Both the position numbers and the translations under genes were made by a program. Under the pieces are notes generated by a model. The model searched no databases, was not told the DNA's origin, and saw only the letters and a list, made by a program, of their open reading frames with translations. Positions 38,184 to 46,378 of a stretch of DNA of 64,000 nt are shown here, in pieces. The stretch comes from Burkholderiales bacterium (GTDB taxonomy: Bacteria > Pseudomonadota > Gammaproteobacteria > Burkholderiales > Burkholderiaceae_C), in assembly GCA_021732385.1 (NCBI GenBank), contig JAKFVA010000016.1:62001-126000 (forward strand), in the 5' to 3' direction. Numbering within the stretch: the stretch's first letter is position 1; each line of letters starts with the position of its first letter.

Positions 38184-39164
38184 ATGTTGGCCAAAAAAGT
38201 TTTTCTCGACTTTGAGCAGCCGATTGCGGAGCTTGAATCCAAAATCGAAGAATTGCGTTACGTACAAACTGAATCGGCGGTCGATATTTCTGAAGAAATC
38301 GACCAGCTGGCCAAGAAAAGCCAGCAGCTCACCAAAGACATTTACGCCGAGATCACGCCTTGGCAGATCACCAAAATCGCCCGCCACGCCGAGCGTCCCT
38401 ACACGCTCGACTATGTGCAGGGCATCTTCACCGACTTCGTTGAACTGCATGGCGACCGCCATTTTTCCGACGACTTGAGCATTGTTGGCGGCCTGGCGCG
38501 ATTCAACGGTGTGGCCTGCATGGTGTTGGGCCACCAGAAGGGGCGCGACACCAAGGAGCGCGGCCTGCGCAACTTTGGCATGAGCAAGCCCGAGGGCTAC
38601 CGCAAGGCGCTGCGCCTCATGAAGACGGCTGAAAAATTTGGCCTGCCGGTATTTACTTTTGTGGATACGCCGGGTGCTTACCCCGGCATTGACGCCGAGG
38701 AGCGCGGCCAAAGTGAAGCCATTGGCCGCAACATCCTGGAGATGGCACAGCTTGAGGTGCCCATCATTGCCACCATCATTGGCGAGGGTGGCTCGGGCGG
38801 TGCGTTGGCTATTTCGGTGTGCGACCAGATGCTGATGCTGCAGTACTCAATTTATTCGGTCATCAGCCCGGAAGGCTGCTCGTCGATTCTCTGGAAAACC
38901 CCCGACAAGGCAATGGAAGCGGCCGAGGCGCTGGGCATTACCGCGCATCGCCTCAAGGCGCTGGGCCTGATTGACAAAATCATCAACGAGCCGCTGGGCG
39001 GCGCGCACCGTGATCACAAGCAGATGGCGGCGTTTTTAAAGCGCGCCCTGGTTGATGCCTACCGCCAGGTGAGCGATCTCAAGCCCAAGGAATTGCTCGA
39101 TCGGCGTTACGCCCGCCTGCAAAGTTATGGCCGCTTCACCGACACCAAGGCCGACAGCAAATAA
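38184..39164 (+). CDS. accA: Acetyl-CoA carboxylase carboxyltransferase subunit alpha
   Basis: 326 aa. Typical N-terminus [19 protein letters not shown], then the [17 protein letters not shown] region and the acyl-CoA-binding oxyanion sequence [16 protein letters not shown]. With AccD it transfers carboxyl from biotin to acetyl-CoA, giving malonyl-CoA. GGAG precedes the ATG in the short gap after the glycosylase gene. tilS follows 21 bp downstream, a common arrangement in this order. Confidence 0.98.
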   Translation: MLAKKVFLDFEQPIAELESKIEELRYVQTESAVDISEEIDQLAKKSQQLTKDIYAEITPWQITKIARHAERPYTLDYVQGIFTDFVELHGDRHFSDDLSIVGGLARFNGVACMVLGHQKGRDTKERGLRNFGMSKPEGYRKALRLMKTAEKFGLPVFTFVDTPGAYPGIDAEERGQSEAIGRNILEMAQLEVPIIATIIGEGGSGGALAISVCDQMLMLQYSIYSVISPEGCSSILWKTPDKAMEAAEALGITAHRLKALGLIDKIINEPLGGAHRDHKQMAAFLKRALVDAYRQVSDLKPKELLDRRYARLQSYGRFTDTKADSK

Positions 39165-39185
39165 GCCGTTGACTGCAAAATCGCC

Positions 39186-40139
39186 TTGACCTTCACTGAA
39201 GCCATTGCGCAGTTTTCTCCGGCGCTGCCGCTGGCCGTAGCATACAGTGGTGGTGCCGATTCCAGTGCCTTGCTGCTGGCCTGCGCTCGGCAGTGGCCCG
39301 GCCAGGTCAGCGCCCTTCATGTGCACCACGGCTTACAAGCGGCGGCAGACGAATTTGTGCGGCATTGCCAGGCCGCTTGCGCACGCTGGCAGGTGCCGCT
39401 GGTGATTGCGCAGGTGGATGCGCGGGCACAACCGGGTGACAGCCCCGAAGACGCAGCCCGCCGCGCGCGCTACAAGGCCTTTGCCGCCCTTACGCAAACG
39501 GGGCAGGCGCTTGCCACGGTAAAAAACATGGCATTAGCGCAGCATGCCGATGACCAGTTGGAAACCTTGCTGTTGGCCCTTAGCCGTGGCGCAGGCCTGC
39601 CAGGCCTTGCCGCCATGCCGCAGCGCTGGCAGCGCGATGGCTTGACTTACCACCGGCCACTATTGGCGGTGCCGGGCGCTGAGGTGCGCGCCTGGCTGTC
39701 CGCACAAGGCGAGGCCGCCATTGAAGACCCAACCAACCAGGATCTGCGCTACACCCGCAACCGCATTCGCCAGCAGTTGCTGCCACAGTTGATGCAAGTG
39801 TTCCCGCAAGCGCGCGAAACCTTTGCGCGCAGCAGCCGCCATGCAGCACAGGCCCAGGTATTGTTGCTGGAGATGGCGCAGCAAGACCTCGCGCAAGTGG
39901 GTATGCCACCGGCCATTGCAGCGTTACAAATTTTGAGCCAGGCACGCCAGGCCAATGTGCTGCGCCACTGGCTGACCAGCGCTTGCAGCACCACCCCCAG
40001 CGCCGCCCAGCTCGATGAGCTGCTGGCGCAGGTGCAGGCTTGCACTACGCGTGGCCACGCCATCCACATCAAAGTGGGCGCGGGTTTTGTGCAGCGCAAT
40101 GGCGCATTGCTGGGCTACCAGGTATCACCGGCTCGCTGA
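39186..40139 (+). CDS. tilS: tRNA(Ile)-lysidine synthetase
   Basis: 317 aa. The PP-loop is AYSGGADSSALLLA, and the second motif is HADDQLETLLLALSRGAGLPGLAAM. It ligates lysine to C34 of tRNA-Ile(CAU), allowing AUA decoding. At 317 aa it is a short type that lacks the full C-terminal tRNA-binding domains of E. coli TilS (432 aa). The start is a TTG (39186), since no ATG lies before the PP-loop. Follows accA. Confidence 0.93.
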   Translation: MTFTEAIAQFSPALPLAVAYSGGADSSALLLACARQWPGQVSALHVHHGLQAAADEFVRHCQAACARWQVPLVIAQVDARAQPGDSPEDAARRARYKAFAALTQTGQALATVKNMALAQHADDQLETLLLALSRGAGLPGLAAMPQRWQRDGLTYHRPLLAVPGAEVRAWLSAQGEAAIEDPTNQDLRYTRNRIRQQLLPQLMQVFPQARETFARSSRHAAQAQVLLLEMAQQDLAQVGMPPAIAALQILSQARQANVLRHWLTSACSTTPSAAQLDELLAQVQACTTRGHAIHIKVGAGFVQRNGALLGYQVSPAR

Positions 40140-40237
40140 GGTCGGCAGGGTCAGGGCTGGCGCGCGAGGCGCGCTAAAATAGCAGGCTTTGCCCCTGGCG
40201 GGCAGCATGGCAAGTCAACCGGCAAACAAGCAGACTT

Positions 40238-41506
40238 ATGGCATTGATTGTTCACAAATACGGCGGCACCTCCATGGGCTCCACCGAGCGCATCACCAAC
40301 GTCGCCAAACGGGTGGCCAAGTGGGTGCGCGCCGGCCACCAGCTGGTGGTAGTGCCCAGCGCCATGAGCGGCGAGACCAACCGCCTGCTGGCACTGGCTA
40401 AAGAGCTGGCTCCCTCGCATCCGACAGACAGCACCCAACGCGAGCTTGATGCGCTGGCCGCCACGGGCGAACAAGCCTCGTCGGCCCTGCTGGCGATTGC
40501 CTTGCAGGCGCAGGGCGTGCAGTCGGTCAGCTATGCTGGCTGGCAAGTGCCCATTAAGACCAACAGCGCCTACACCAAGGCGCGCATTGAATCGATTGAC
40601 GATGTGCGCATCCGCGCCGATTTGAACGCGGGCAAGGTCGTCGTCATCACCGGCTTTCAGGGGGTTGATGCGCAGGGCCACATCACCACGCTGGGCCGTG
40701 GCGGCTCCGACACCTCGGCGGTGGCTGTGGCAGCGGCTTTGAAGGCGCATGAATGCCTGATCTACACCGATGTCGATGGTGTCTACACCACCGACCCGCG
40801 CGTGGTGCCGCAAGCGCGCCGCCTGTCCACCGTGAGCTTTGAGGAAATGCTGGAGATGGCCAGCCTGGGCTCCAAGGTGCTGCAAATCCGCTCAGTGGAG
40901 TTTGCCGGCAAATACAAGGTCAAGCTGCGCGTGCTCTCAAGCTTTACCCCGTGGGATATTGACCTGGCCACCGAGGCTGAATCCGGCACCCTGATTACTT
41001 TTGAGGAAGACGAACAAATGGAACAAGCCGTTGTCTCTGGCATTGCCTTCAACCGCGACGAGGCCAAAATTTCCGTGCTCGGCGTGCCCGACAAGCCCGG
41101 GATCGCCTACCAAATTCTGGGTGCCGTGGCCGACGCCAACATCGAGGTGGACATGATCATCCAGAACACCGGCAAGGGCGGGTTGACGGATTTCAGCTTC
41201 ACGGTGCACCGCAACGACTATGCGCGGGCGCTGGAGTTGCTGAAAACCAAGGTACTGCCTGATTTGGGCGCGAAGGAAGTCAATGGCGACGACCGCATCT
41301 GTAAGGTCAGCATCGTCGGCATTGGCATGCGCAGCCATGTGGGCATTGCCAGCAAGATGTTTCGCTCGCTCAGCGAGGAAGGCATCAACATTCAGATGAT
41401 TTCCACCAGCGAGATCAAGACCTCGGTGGTGATTGACGAGAAATATATGGAGCTGGCCGTGCGCGCCCTGCACAAGGTGTTCGGCCTGGATCAAACCGCC
41501 GCCTAA
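40238..41506 (+). CDS. lysC: Aspartate kinase
   Basis: 422 aa. KYGGTSMGSTERI at the start, GRGGSDTSAVAVAAAL in the kinase domain, and two ACT domains (~265-335 and ~345-420; SVLGVPDKPGIAYQILGAVADANIEVD and IVGIGMRSHVGIASKMF). It makes aspartyl phosphate for lysine, threonine and methionine synthesis, feedback-controlled through the ACT domains. An internal ATG at 41018 has its own AGGA, so a separate ACT-only beta subunit may be produced. Confidence 0.98.
   Translation: MALIVHKYGGTSMGSTERITNVAKRVAKWVRAGHQLVVVPSAMSGETNRLLALAKELAPSHPTDSTQRELDALAATGEQASSALLAIALQAQGVQSVSYAGWQVPIKTNSAYTKARIESIDDVRIRADLNAGKVVVITGFQGVDAQGHITTLGRGGSDTSAVAVAAALKAHECLIYTDVDGVYTTDPRVVPQARRLSTVSFEEMLEMASLGSKVLQIRSVEFAGKYKVKLRVLSSFTPWDIDLATEAESGTLITFEEDEQMEQAVVSGIAFNRDEAKISVLGVPDKPGIAYQILGAVADANIEVDMIIQNTGKGGLTDFSFTVHRNDYARALELLKTKVLPDLGAKEVNGDDRICKVSIVGIGMRSHVGIASKMFRSLSEEGINIQMISTSEIKTSVVIDEKYMELAVRALHKVFGLDQTAA
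41004..41020 (+). promoter_or_regulatory. lysC: Internal ribosome-binding site and start in lysC
   Basis: AGGA at 41004-41007 stands 10 nt before an in-frame ATG at 41018, which would start a 162-aa product made of the two ACT domains. Alpha2-beta2 aspartate kinases with such nested beta subunits are known in Bacillus, Corynebacterium and some Pseudomonas. Confidence 0.4.
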
Positions 41507-41551
41507 GGCCCCCTTGCCCGCCGCAAGGCTTGAGGCATAATTCAAAGCGCT

Positions 41552-41644
41552 GGAAACGTGACCGAGTGGCCGAAGGTGCTCCCCTGCTAAGGGAGTATGG
41601 GGTGTAGAGCCTCATCGAGGGTTCGAATCCCTCCGTTTCCGCCA
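41552..41644 (+). tRNA. tRNA-Ser(GCU)
   Basis: The acceptor stem GGAAACG/CGTTTCC, a long variable arm, the anticodon stem CTCCC/GGGAG with loop CTGCTAA, and the T-arm GGGTTCGAATCCC are present. The anticodon GCT is at 41586-41588. CCA is encoded (41642-41644). Confidence 0.97.
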
Positions 41645-41827
41645 AATGAATCAATAAATATTTGATCATTCGTAGATATTTTGGATTGTTTTCCAAAAAA
41701 ATCAATAACTTGCGGCTAAATCAGCCCGGCATTCCGATCAAGCGCGGCTAAATGGGACGCCAAAATAGCCAGTGGTCTGTGCCGTCCGCTCGTGGCCGAA
41801 AGCGACATCCTGTGCCACCATTGCAAT

Positions 41828-42397
41828 ATGCACGTTACCGACGAACAGATTTGCAATACCATCTCAACTCTTCTGAACTGCCGCCTGCCTACCGCTACGA
41901 TTTGTCCATCTGAGGCTGCTAGAGTGATTGCACCGAACGACTGGCGGCCCCTGATGCCTCAGGTTCGCGCCGTGGCAATCAAAATGGCACACAGCGGAGT
42001 CTTAGAAATTCGCCAAGGCAATTGCTCTATAGCGCTCGACCAACCGTTGCGAGGGCCGATACGCCTAGGACTTAAGGCCCCCGCTACCTCGCTTTATCCA
42101 ACAACACCTGACGGTCGCTACTTTGTGGTGCGCGGGCGGTTATGGCGCAAGACAAACCCGGATCTCCCTGCTTCTATTCGGGATGCATTGGTAAAGCAAT
42201 TGATGGACGCGAGGCGGGCTCTTCGCCGAGGCCATTCCGACGCGGAGCGCAGCGCGGCGCGTGAACAGGTGGATTCCGCAAAGCGTGCGCTCGGCGAACG
42301 CGGGCCCGTGTGGTGGACAGATGGCACGCCAGACTTTAATCGCAAACTTGCAAAAAACACGCCGTATCGTGATTGGCATGCCCAGCTAACGGAATAA
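41828..42397 (+). CDS. DUF3253-like protein with C-terminal conserved segment
   Basis: 189 aa from the ATG at 41828; a GTG 12 codons upstream is possible. Residues ~1-70 (ICPSEAARVIAPNDWRPLMPQVRAVA...RGPIRLGL) match DUF3253, a small winged-helix-like domain. Residues ~80-185 carry DGRYFVVRGRLWRKTNPDLP and LGERGPVWWTDGTPDFN, a conserved segment I recall as a separate small protein family in other proteobacteria. The fusion suggests that the two work together; function is unknown. Codon usage looks less GC-biased than in neighbours, and the gene sits directly after tRNA-Ser, so recent acquisition is possible. Confidence 0.72.
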   Translation: MHVTDEQICNTISTLLNCRLPTATICPSEAARVIAPNDWRPLMPQVRAVAIKMAHSGVLEIRQGNCSIALDQPLRGPIRLGLKAPATSLYPTTPDGRYFVVRGRLWRKTNPDLPASIRDALVKQLMDARRALRRGHSDAERSAAREQVDSAKRALGERGPVWWTDGTPDFNRKLAKNTPYRDWHAQLTE

Positions 42398-42732
42398 AGC
42401 GCGCCGTAAAGGCCTGAGCCAGAAGGACATCGTTAAGCGCAACAACGTCCTGGTGTCCACCCTCCTTCTTTCCCCCAATCACATCATTTGCCCGCCAAGT
42501 GCTGGGTGTCAACTTTTACGCCCTGGTTTGCCCCCCACCCGTGAAATTGGTGTTTACCGCCACTATTTCACCAGCTCACTCTGTGCGCCACACAACGATG
42601 GCGCGCCGTCTGCCCTGCCAAAGATACCGCTCATCTATCTGACGCATCTAGAGGCAGGTTCTGCTTCGTTGCAGAAGCCCGCGCTTGCACAATACGTTAC
42701 ATACGCTTTCAGTTTCAGGGAATGCAAGCAAC
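42398..42732. other. 335-bp gap without a recognisable gene
   Basis: No convincing gene. The first 60 bp read like coding sequence on the plus strand (KGLSQKDIVKRNNVLVS), possibly the broken start of a gene, but the frame then continues as low-quality sequence. No hairpin terminator or promoter stands out. The segment looks like degenerate accessory DNA. Confidence 0.4.
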
Positions 42733-43737
42733 ATGACCGATTTCATTTCTCGTCGCGCATTCACTAACTTCAGTTTAGGTACGCTGGGGGCACTGGCTAT
42801 ATCAGCATCAGTGCAGGCGCAAACGCCCATTACCCGGGAAGCGGTCTGGGCCGATATGCAAAGCGATCGCGAGATTCCCATTTTGATGCGCTGGCCGGCC
42901 GGGCAAGGCCGCTGCGGTATGGTGATTTACTCACATGGTTTGGGCGGTAGCCGAGCCGGTGGCGACTACTGGGGCCAGGCCTGGGCCGAGGCCGGTTTGG
43001 CGGTGATTCATGTTCAACACCCCGGCAGTGACGTTAACTTGTGGCGCAGTGCTAACCCGACAAAAGCACTTAAAGATGCCGCCTCAGCGCGCGAATTTGC
43101 CGCTCGCGTGTCGGATATTCGGTTTGTTCTTGGCGAGGTGGAGCGCCGCCAAAAACAGGGCCAAGCTGACTTTGCCCGGGTGCGGCTGGACGCGGTCGGC
43201 ATGGCGGGGCATTCGTTTGGCGCGCAAACCACGCAGGCACTGGCGGGCCAGCGTTATGCGGCCAGCCAAGCCAACCTGATTGAGCCGCGCTTCAAGGCGT
43301 TTGCCGCATTCAGCCCTAATGCCGGTCCGGAGCGCAACCGCCTGAGCCCGGAAGAGCAGTTTGGCGACATCAAGCGCCCGTTTATTTGTTTAACCGGCAG
43401 TCTTGATGGTGACCCGTTTGGCAGCTTCAAAACGCCTGAGCCCCGCGTGGCGGTGTTTGACGGCATGGCGGCGGGCAGCAAAGCCCTGCTAGTGCTTGAC
43501 CGGGCCGACCACGGCACTTTTGCCGGTATCAGCAAGCCGCTGGCTACCAATGGCCCCGCTGCCGCGGTGCTGCGCCGTGAATCCGCAAGCCTGGCACTGG
43601 AGCCGCAGCACCACGCGCTGATGGCGCAAATCACCGCCACCTGGTGGGCGGCGCATCTGCTGGGCGATGCCCGGGCCTCGGCCTCGCTGCTGATGCCGCC
43701 CAAGCTGGCCGCTGCTGACGTTTGGCGCATCAAGTAA
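42733..43737 (+). CDS. Tat-exported dienelactone/PAF-acetylhydrolase-like hydrolase
   Basis: 334 aa. A twin-arginine signal (ISRRAFTNFSLGTLGALAISASVQAQ) predicts folded export to the periplasm. The alpha/beta hydrolase core has YSHGLGGSRAGGDYWGQ (oxyanion) and GMAGHSFGAQTTQAL (nucleophile serine); DHGTFAG near residue 265 may supply the catalytic His. Similar to predicted dienelactone hydrolase/PAF-acetylhydrolase-like esterases. The ATG at 42733 is chosen over one at 42685 because it starts the Tat signal at the usual distance. Substrate unknown. Confidence 0.83.
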   Translation: MTDFISRRAFTNFSLGTLGALAISASVQAQTPITREAVWADMQSDREIPILMRWPAGQGRCGMVIYSHGLGGSRAGGDYWGQAWAEAGLAVIHVQHPGSDVNLWRSANPTKALKDAASAREFAARVSDIRFVLGEVERRQKQGQADFARVRLDAVGMAGHSFGAQTTQALAGQRYAASQANLIEPRFKAFAAFSPNAGPERNRLSPEEQFGDIKRPFICLTGSLDGDPFGSFKTPEPRVAVFDGMAAGSKALLVLDRADHGTFAGISKPLATNGPAAAVLRRESASLALEPQHHALMAQITATWWAAHLLGDARASASLLMPPKLAAADVWRIK

Positions 43738-43772
43738 GCGTAACCACCCGCAGGACGGGTTCATAAACGCAA

Positions 43773-44228
43773 TCAGTCGTCTACCGAGGCGCTCCAGCGG
43801 CTGCCCCAGCCCTGGCTGGCTTGCGCCAAGTCACGCCGGTCGCGCTTGGTAGGGCGGCCGTGCAATTGGCTCAAAGCGGGTTCGCTCCCCTGGCGCAGGA
43901 CTTGCGCCGCGGCCAGGCGCTGGGCCAGGCTCTCGGGCGTTTCCGCATACCAGGTTTGCGCAATGGCCGCAGCAGCGCGGTTGCCGCTTAAACCCAAGAC
44001 TTGAATAGTACGTATGCCCTGGCTGGGCTGGCGCATGCTGATGACGTCGCCCAGACGAACCTCGCGCGAGGCTTTGGCCACCAGCTCATTCACCAGCACC
44101 CGGCCCTTGCCAATTTCTTCGGTGGCCAGGCTGCGGGTTTTGTAAAAACGTGCAGCCCAGAGCCATTTGTCCAGACGCACTGATGATGCGGGCGAGGCAG
44201 CGGGCGGAAAATTGGTAGTGCGTTTCAA
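43773..44228 (-). CDS. S4-domain RNA-binding protein, Hsp15-like
   Basis: 151 aa. The S4 domain reads VRLDKWLWAARFYKTRSLATEEIGKGRVLVN, followed by VRLGDVISMRQPSQGIRTIQVLGL and a basic tail (GRPTKRDRRDLAQAS). E. coli Hsp15 (HslR) rescues stalled 50S subunits carrying nascent tRNA after heat shock, and this protein matches it in size and layout. The start is a TTG (44228), since no ATG precedes the S4 domain. It follows hemH on the same strand after 77 bp. Confidence 0.87.
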   Translation of the reverse strand: MKRTTNFPPAASPASSVRLDKWLWAARFYKTRSLATEEIGKGRVLVNELVAKASREVRLGDVISMRQPSQGIRTIQVLGLSGNRAAAAIAQTWYAETPESLAQRLAAAQVLRQGSEPALSQLHGRPTKRDRRDLAQASQGWGSRWSASVDD

Positions 44229-44305
44229 GCGTGGGTCTTCCAGCTTGGGGTCGTGCTGCGTGGGTTGCAGGCAGTTGGGGGTGGTTGCTGCGTGGTTGCG
44301 CAGGC

Positions 44306-45415
44306 TTACTGGCTGGCACCCAGCGCCAGCGCGGCTTCGCGCGAGCGGCCCAAGGCCTGGGCATTGGCCGCCGGGTCAGCGCGCGTGGGCCAGCCGCCCA
44401 GGTGCTGGCTGGCAATGTCGGCCAGCGCAGCTATCCAGGGGCCGCTGTCGTTCAGGCAGGGAATATAGGCAAAGTCTTTGCCACCCGACTCCATGAAAGC
44501 GTGGCGGCCCTCCATCGCAATTTCTTCCAGTGTTTCCAGGCAGTCGCTGACAAAGCCGGGGCACACCACGTCCAGCCGCCCTTGCAGCTTGGGTGCCAGC
44601 GCGCGCAGCGTGGGTTCTGTGTAGGGCTCCAGCCATTTGGCCTTGCCAAAGCGCGACTGGAACGTGACGCTGTATTCCCCCTTGTGCAGACCCAGCTCCT
44701 GGGCCAGCAGGCGCGCGGTTTTATGGCACTCGCAGTGGTAGGGGTCACCCAGGTGCAGGGTGCGCTCAGGCACGCCATGAAAGCTCATCAGCAAATGCGC
44801 GGCCCGCCCTTGGCTATGCCAGTGGCCCTGAATGCGCGCGGCCAGCGCGGCAATGTAGCCGGGGTGGTCGTGGTAGTGGTTGACAAAGCGCAGCTCGGGC
44901 ACGCGCCGGGTTTTGCTGGCCCAGGCATACACGGCATCAAACACGCTGGCACTGGTGGCGCTGGCGTACTGCGGGTAGGCTGGCAGCACCAGCACGCGGG
45001 TTGCACCAGTGGCTTTCAAAGCGTCCAGCGCTTGGGCAATTGAAGGCTGGCCATAGCGCATGGCGCAACGCACCTGCACGCGGTGACCCGCTTGGCTGAG
45101 CTGGGTTTGCAGCAGCGCCGTTTGCTGCTGGGTCCAGGCCATTAACGGCGAGCCTTGTGGTGTCCAAATGCTGGCGTATTTGGCCGCCGACTTGGCGGGC
45201 CGCAGCCGCAAAATAATGCCGTGCAAGATGGGCCACCACAGCAGTTTGGGGATTTCCACCACGCGGTGGTCGCTTAAAAATTCAGCCAGGTAGGTGCGCA
45301 AGGCGGCTGGCGTGGGAGCTTGGGGCGTGCCCAGATTGCACAGCAGCACGGCGGTATGCGGCGCGCTGCCGTGCGCAAAAGCCGGCTCGGCCTGAAAAGG
45401 GTTGGGTAATGCCAT
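44306..45415 (-). CDS. hemH: Ferrochelatase
   Basis: 369 aa. LLCNLGTPQAPTPAALRTYLAEFLSD near the N-terminus, YPQYASATSASVFDAV and MSFHGVPERTLHLGDPYHCEC (metal-binding His) in the middle, then YSVTFQSRFGKAKWLEPYTEPTL and CPGFVSDCLETLEEI. It inserts iron into protoporphyrin IX, the last step of haem synthesis. It is divergent from the HAD hydrolase gene, whose upstream-most possible start would overlap the hemH ATG. Confidence 0.96.
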   Translation of the reverse strand: MALPNPFQAEPAFAHGSAPHTAVLLCNLGTPQAPTPAALRTYLAEFLSDHRVVEIPKLLWWPILHGIILRLRPAKSAAKYASIWTPQGSPLMAWTQQQTALLQTQLSQAGHRVQVRCAMRYGQPSIAQALDALKATGATRVLVLPAYPQYASATSASVFDAVYAWASKTRRVPELRFVNHYHDHPGYIAALAARIQGHWHSQGRAAHLLMSFHGVPERTLHLGDPYHCECHKTARLLAQELGLHKGEYSVTFQSRFGKAKWLEPYTEPTLRALAPKLQGRLDVVCPGFVSDCLETLEEIAMEGRHAFMESGGKDFAYIPCLNDSGPWIAALADIASQHLGGWPTRADPAANAQALGRSREAALALGASQ

Positions 45416-45434
45416 GCGTTATTCTCACGCACTC

Positions 45435-46139
45435 ATGTTGGACATTTCCCGCATCAAGGCAATAACCCTCGACCTAGACGATACGCTATGGCCGATTGAG
45501 CCCACCATTGAACGTGCTGAGGCGGCCCTGCAAGAGTGGCTGGCGCAGCACGCGCCCATGACGGCAGCGTTGTATTCCAGCACTGAGGCCATCACGGCTA
45601 TTCGCCGGTATGTGGCGCAAGCGCGCCCTGAACTGCGCCACAACCTGAGCGCGCTGCGTCGCGAATCGATTCGGCTGGCGCTGTACCGCGCCGGCGAGAA
45701 CCCGCTGTTGGCCAATGCCGCCTTTGAGGTGTTTTTTGCTGCGCGCCAGCAAGTGGTGCTGTATGACGATGCCGCCGCCTGCCTGCGTTTTTTAAGTGAG
45801 CGCTACCCAGTGGTGGCGCTGTCCAACGGCAACGCCGATGTGCAGCGCGTGGGCATTGGCGCGTACTTTTCAGCCGCCATCAGCGCCAGCGAATTTGGTT
45901 GCAAGAAGCCCGACCCGCAGATTTTTTTTGCAGCAGCAGGTGCCACCGGCTTCCTGCCCAGCCAGGTGCTGCATGTGGGCGACGACCAAGTGCAAGACAT
46001 TTTGGGCGCCATGAACGCCGGGCTGCAAGCCGCCTGGCTCAACCGCAGCGGCGCGCCTTGGAAGCACGAACAAGAGCCGCAAGTGCAGGTGCCCAATTTG
46101 ACAGCCTTGTGCGCGCTTTTGAGTGCGAGCGCTGATTAA
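45435..46139 (+). CDS. HAD-superfamily hydrolase
   Basis: 234 aa from the ATG at 45435. Motif I is ITLDLDDTLWPIEP (nucleophile Asp and acid/base Asp), motif II is VALSNGNADVQ, motif III a lysine in GCKKPDPQIFFAAA, and motif IV VGDDQVQDILGAMNAG. It belongs to the haloacid dehalogenase-like phosphatases; FMN phosphatase (YigB-like) is a plausible activity given the family, not proven. An in-frame ATG at 45414 overlaps the divergent hemH start and is an alternative. Confidence 0.88.
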   Translation: MLDISRIKAITLDLDDTLWPIEPTIERAEAALQEWLAQHAPMTAALYSSTEAITAIRRYVAQARPELRHNLSALRRESIRLALYRAGENPLLANAAFEVFFAARQQVVLYDDAAACLRFLSERYPVVALSNGNADVQRVGIGAYFSAAISASEFGCKKPDPQIFFAAAGATGFLPSQVLHVGDDQVQDILGAMNAGLQAAWLNRSGAPWKHEQEPQVQVPNLTALCALLSASAD

Positions 46140-46140
46140 A

Positions 46141-46366
46141 TTGATAGCAAAAAACCATAGCAGTACCCGCACGTGGGCATTAGCTAAAACGCAGTTTTAA
46201 TGCTTAAAAAATGCCATTTTTTCAGATTTTGGCTAAAAGTACCTCGTCATGGCGTCCAAACAGCCAAGCTAAGTCGATTTTCAAGCTTTTTTGCCTTTTT
46301 TATGTGCCAAAAATGGCTTTAGACCAATGAATACGTGCGGGTAGCGCTATCACAAAATACTACTGA
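46141..46366. repeat. Dispersed ~225-bp intergenic repeat, copy C
   Basis: The left end TTGATAGCAAAAAACCATAG then CAGTACCCGCACG is the reverse complement of the right end of copy A with few changes. The right end CGTGCGGGTAGCGCTATCA matches the reversed left end of copy A. It occupies almost the whole 239-bp gap between the convergent HAD and squalene-synthase-like genes, where it may also help end transcription. Confidence 0.65.
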
Positions 46367-46378
46367 TTCAGTAGCAAA

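Noticed and set aside
42398-42460. Start of a RsbQ-like hydrolase (KRNNVLVS)
   Set aside because: The similarity is a few residues from memory and the frame gives no further match.
41645-42732. Genomic island integrated at tRNA-Ser
   Set aside because: No integrase and no second copy of the tRNA 3' end found; only an accessory stretch is supported.
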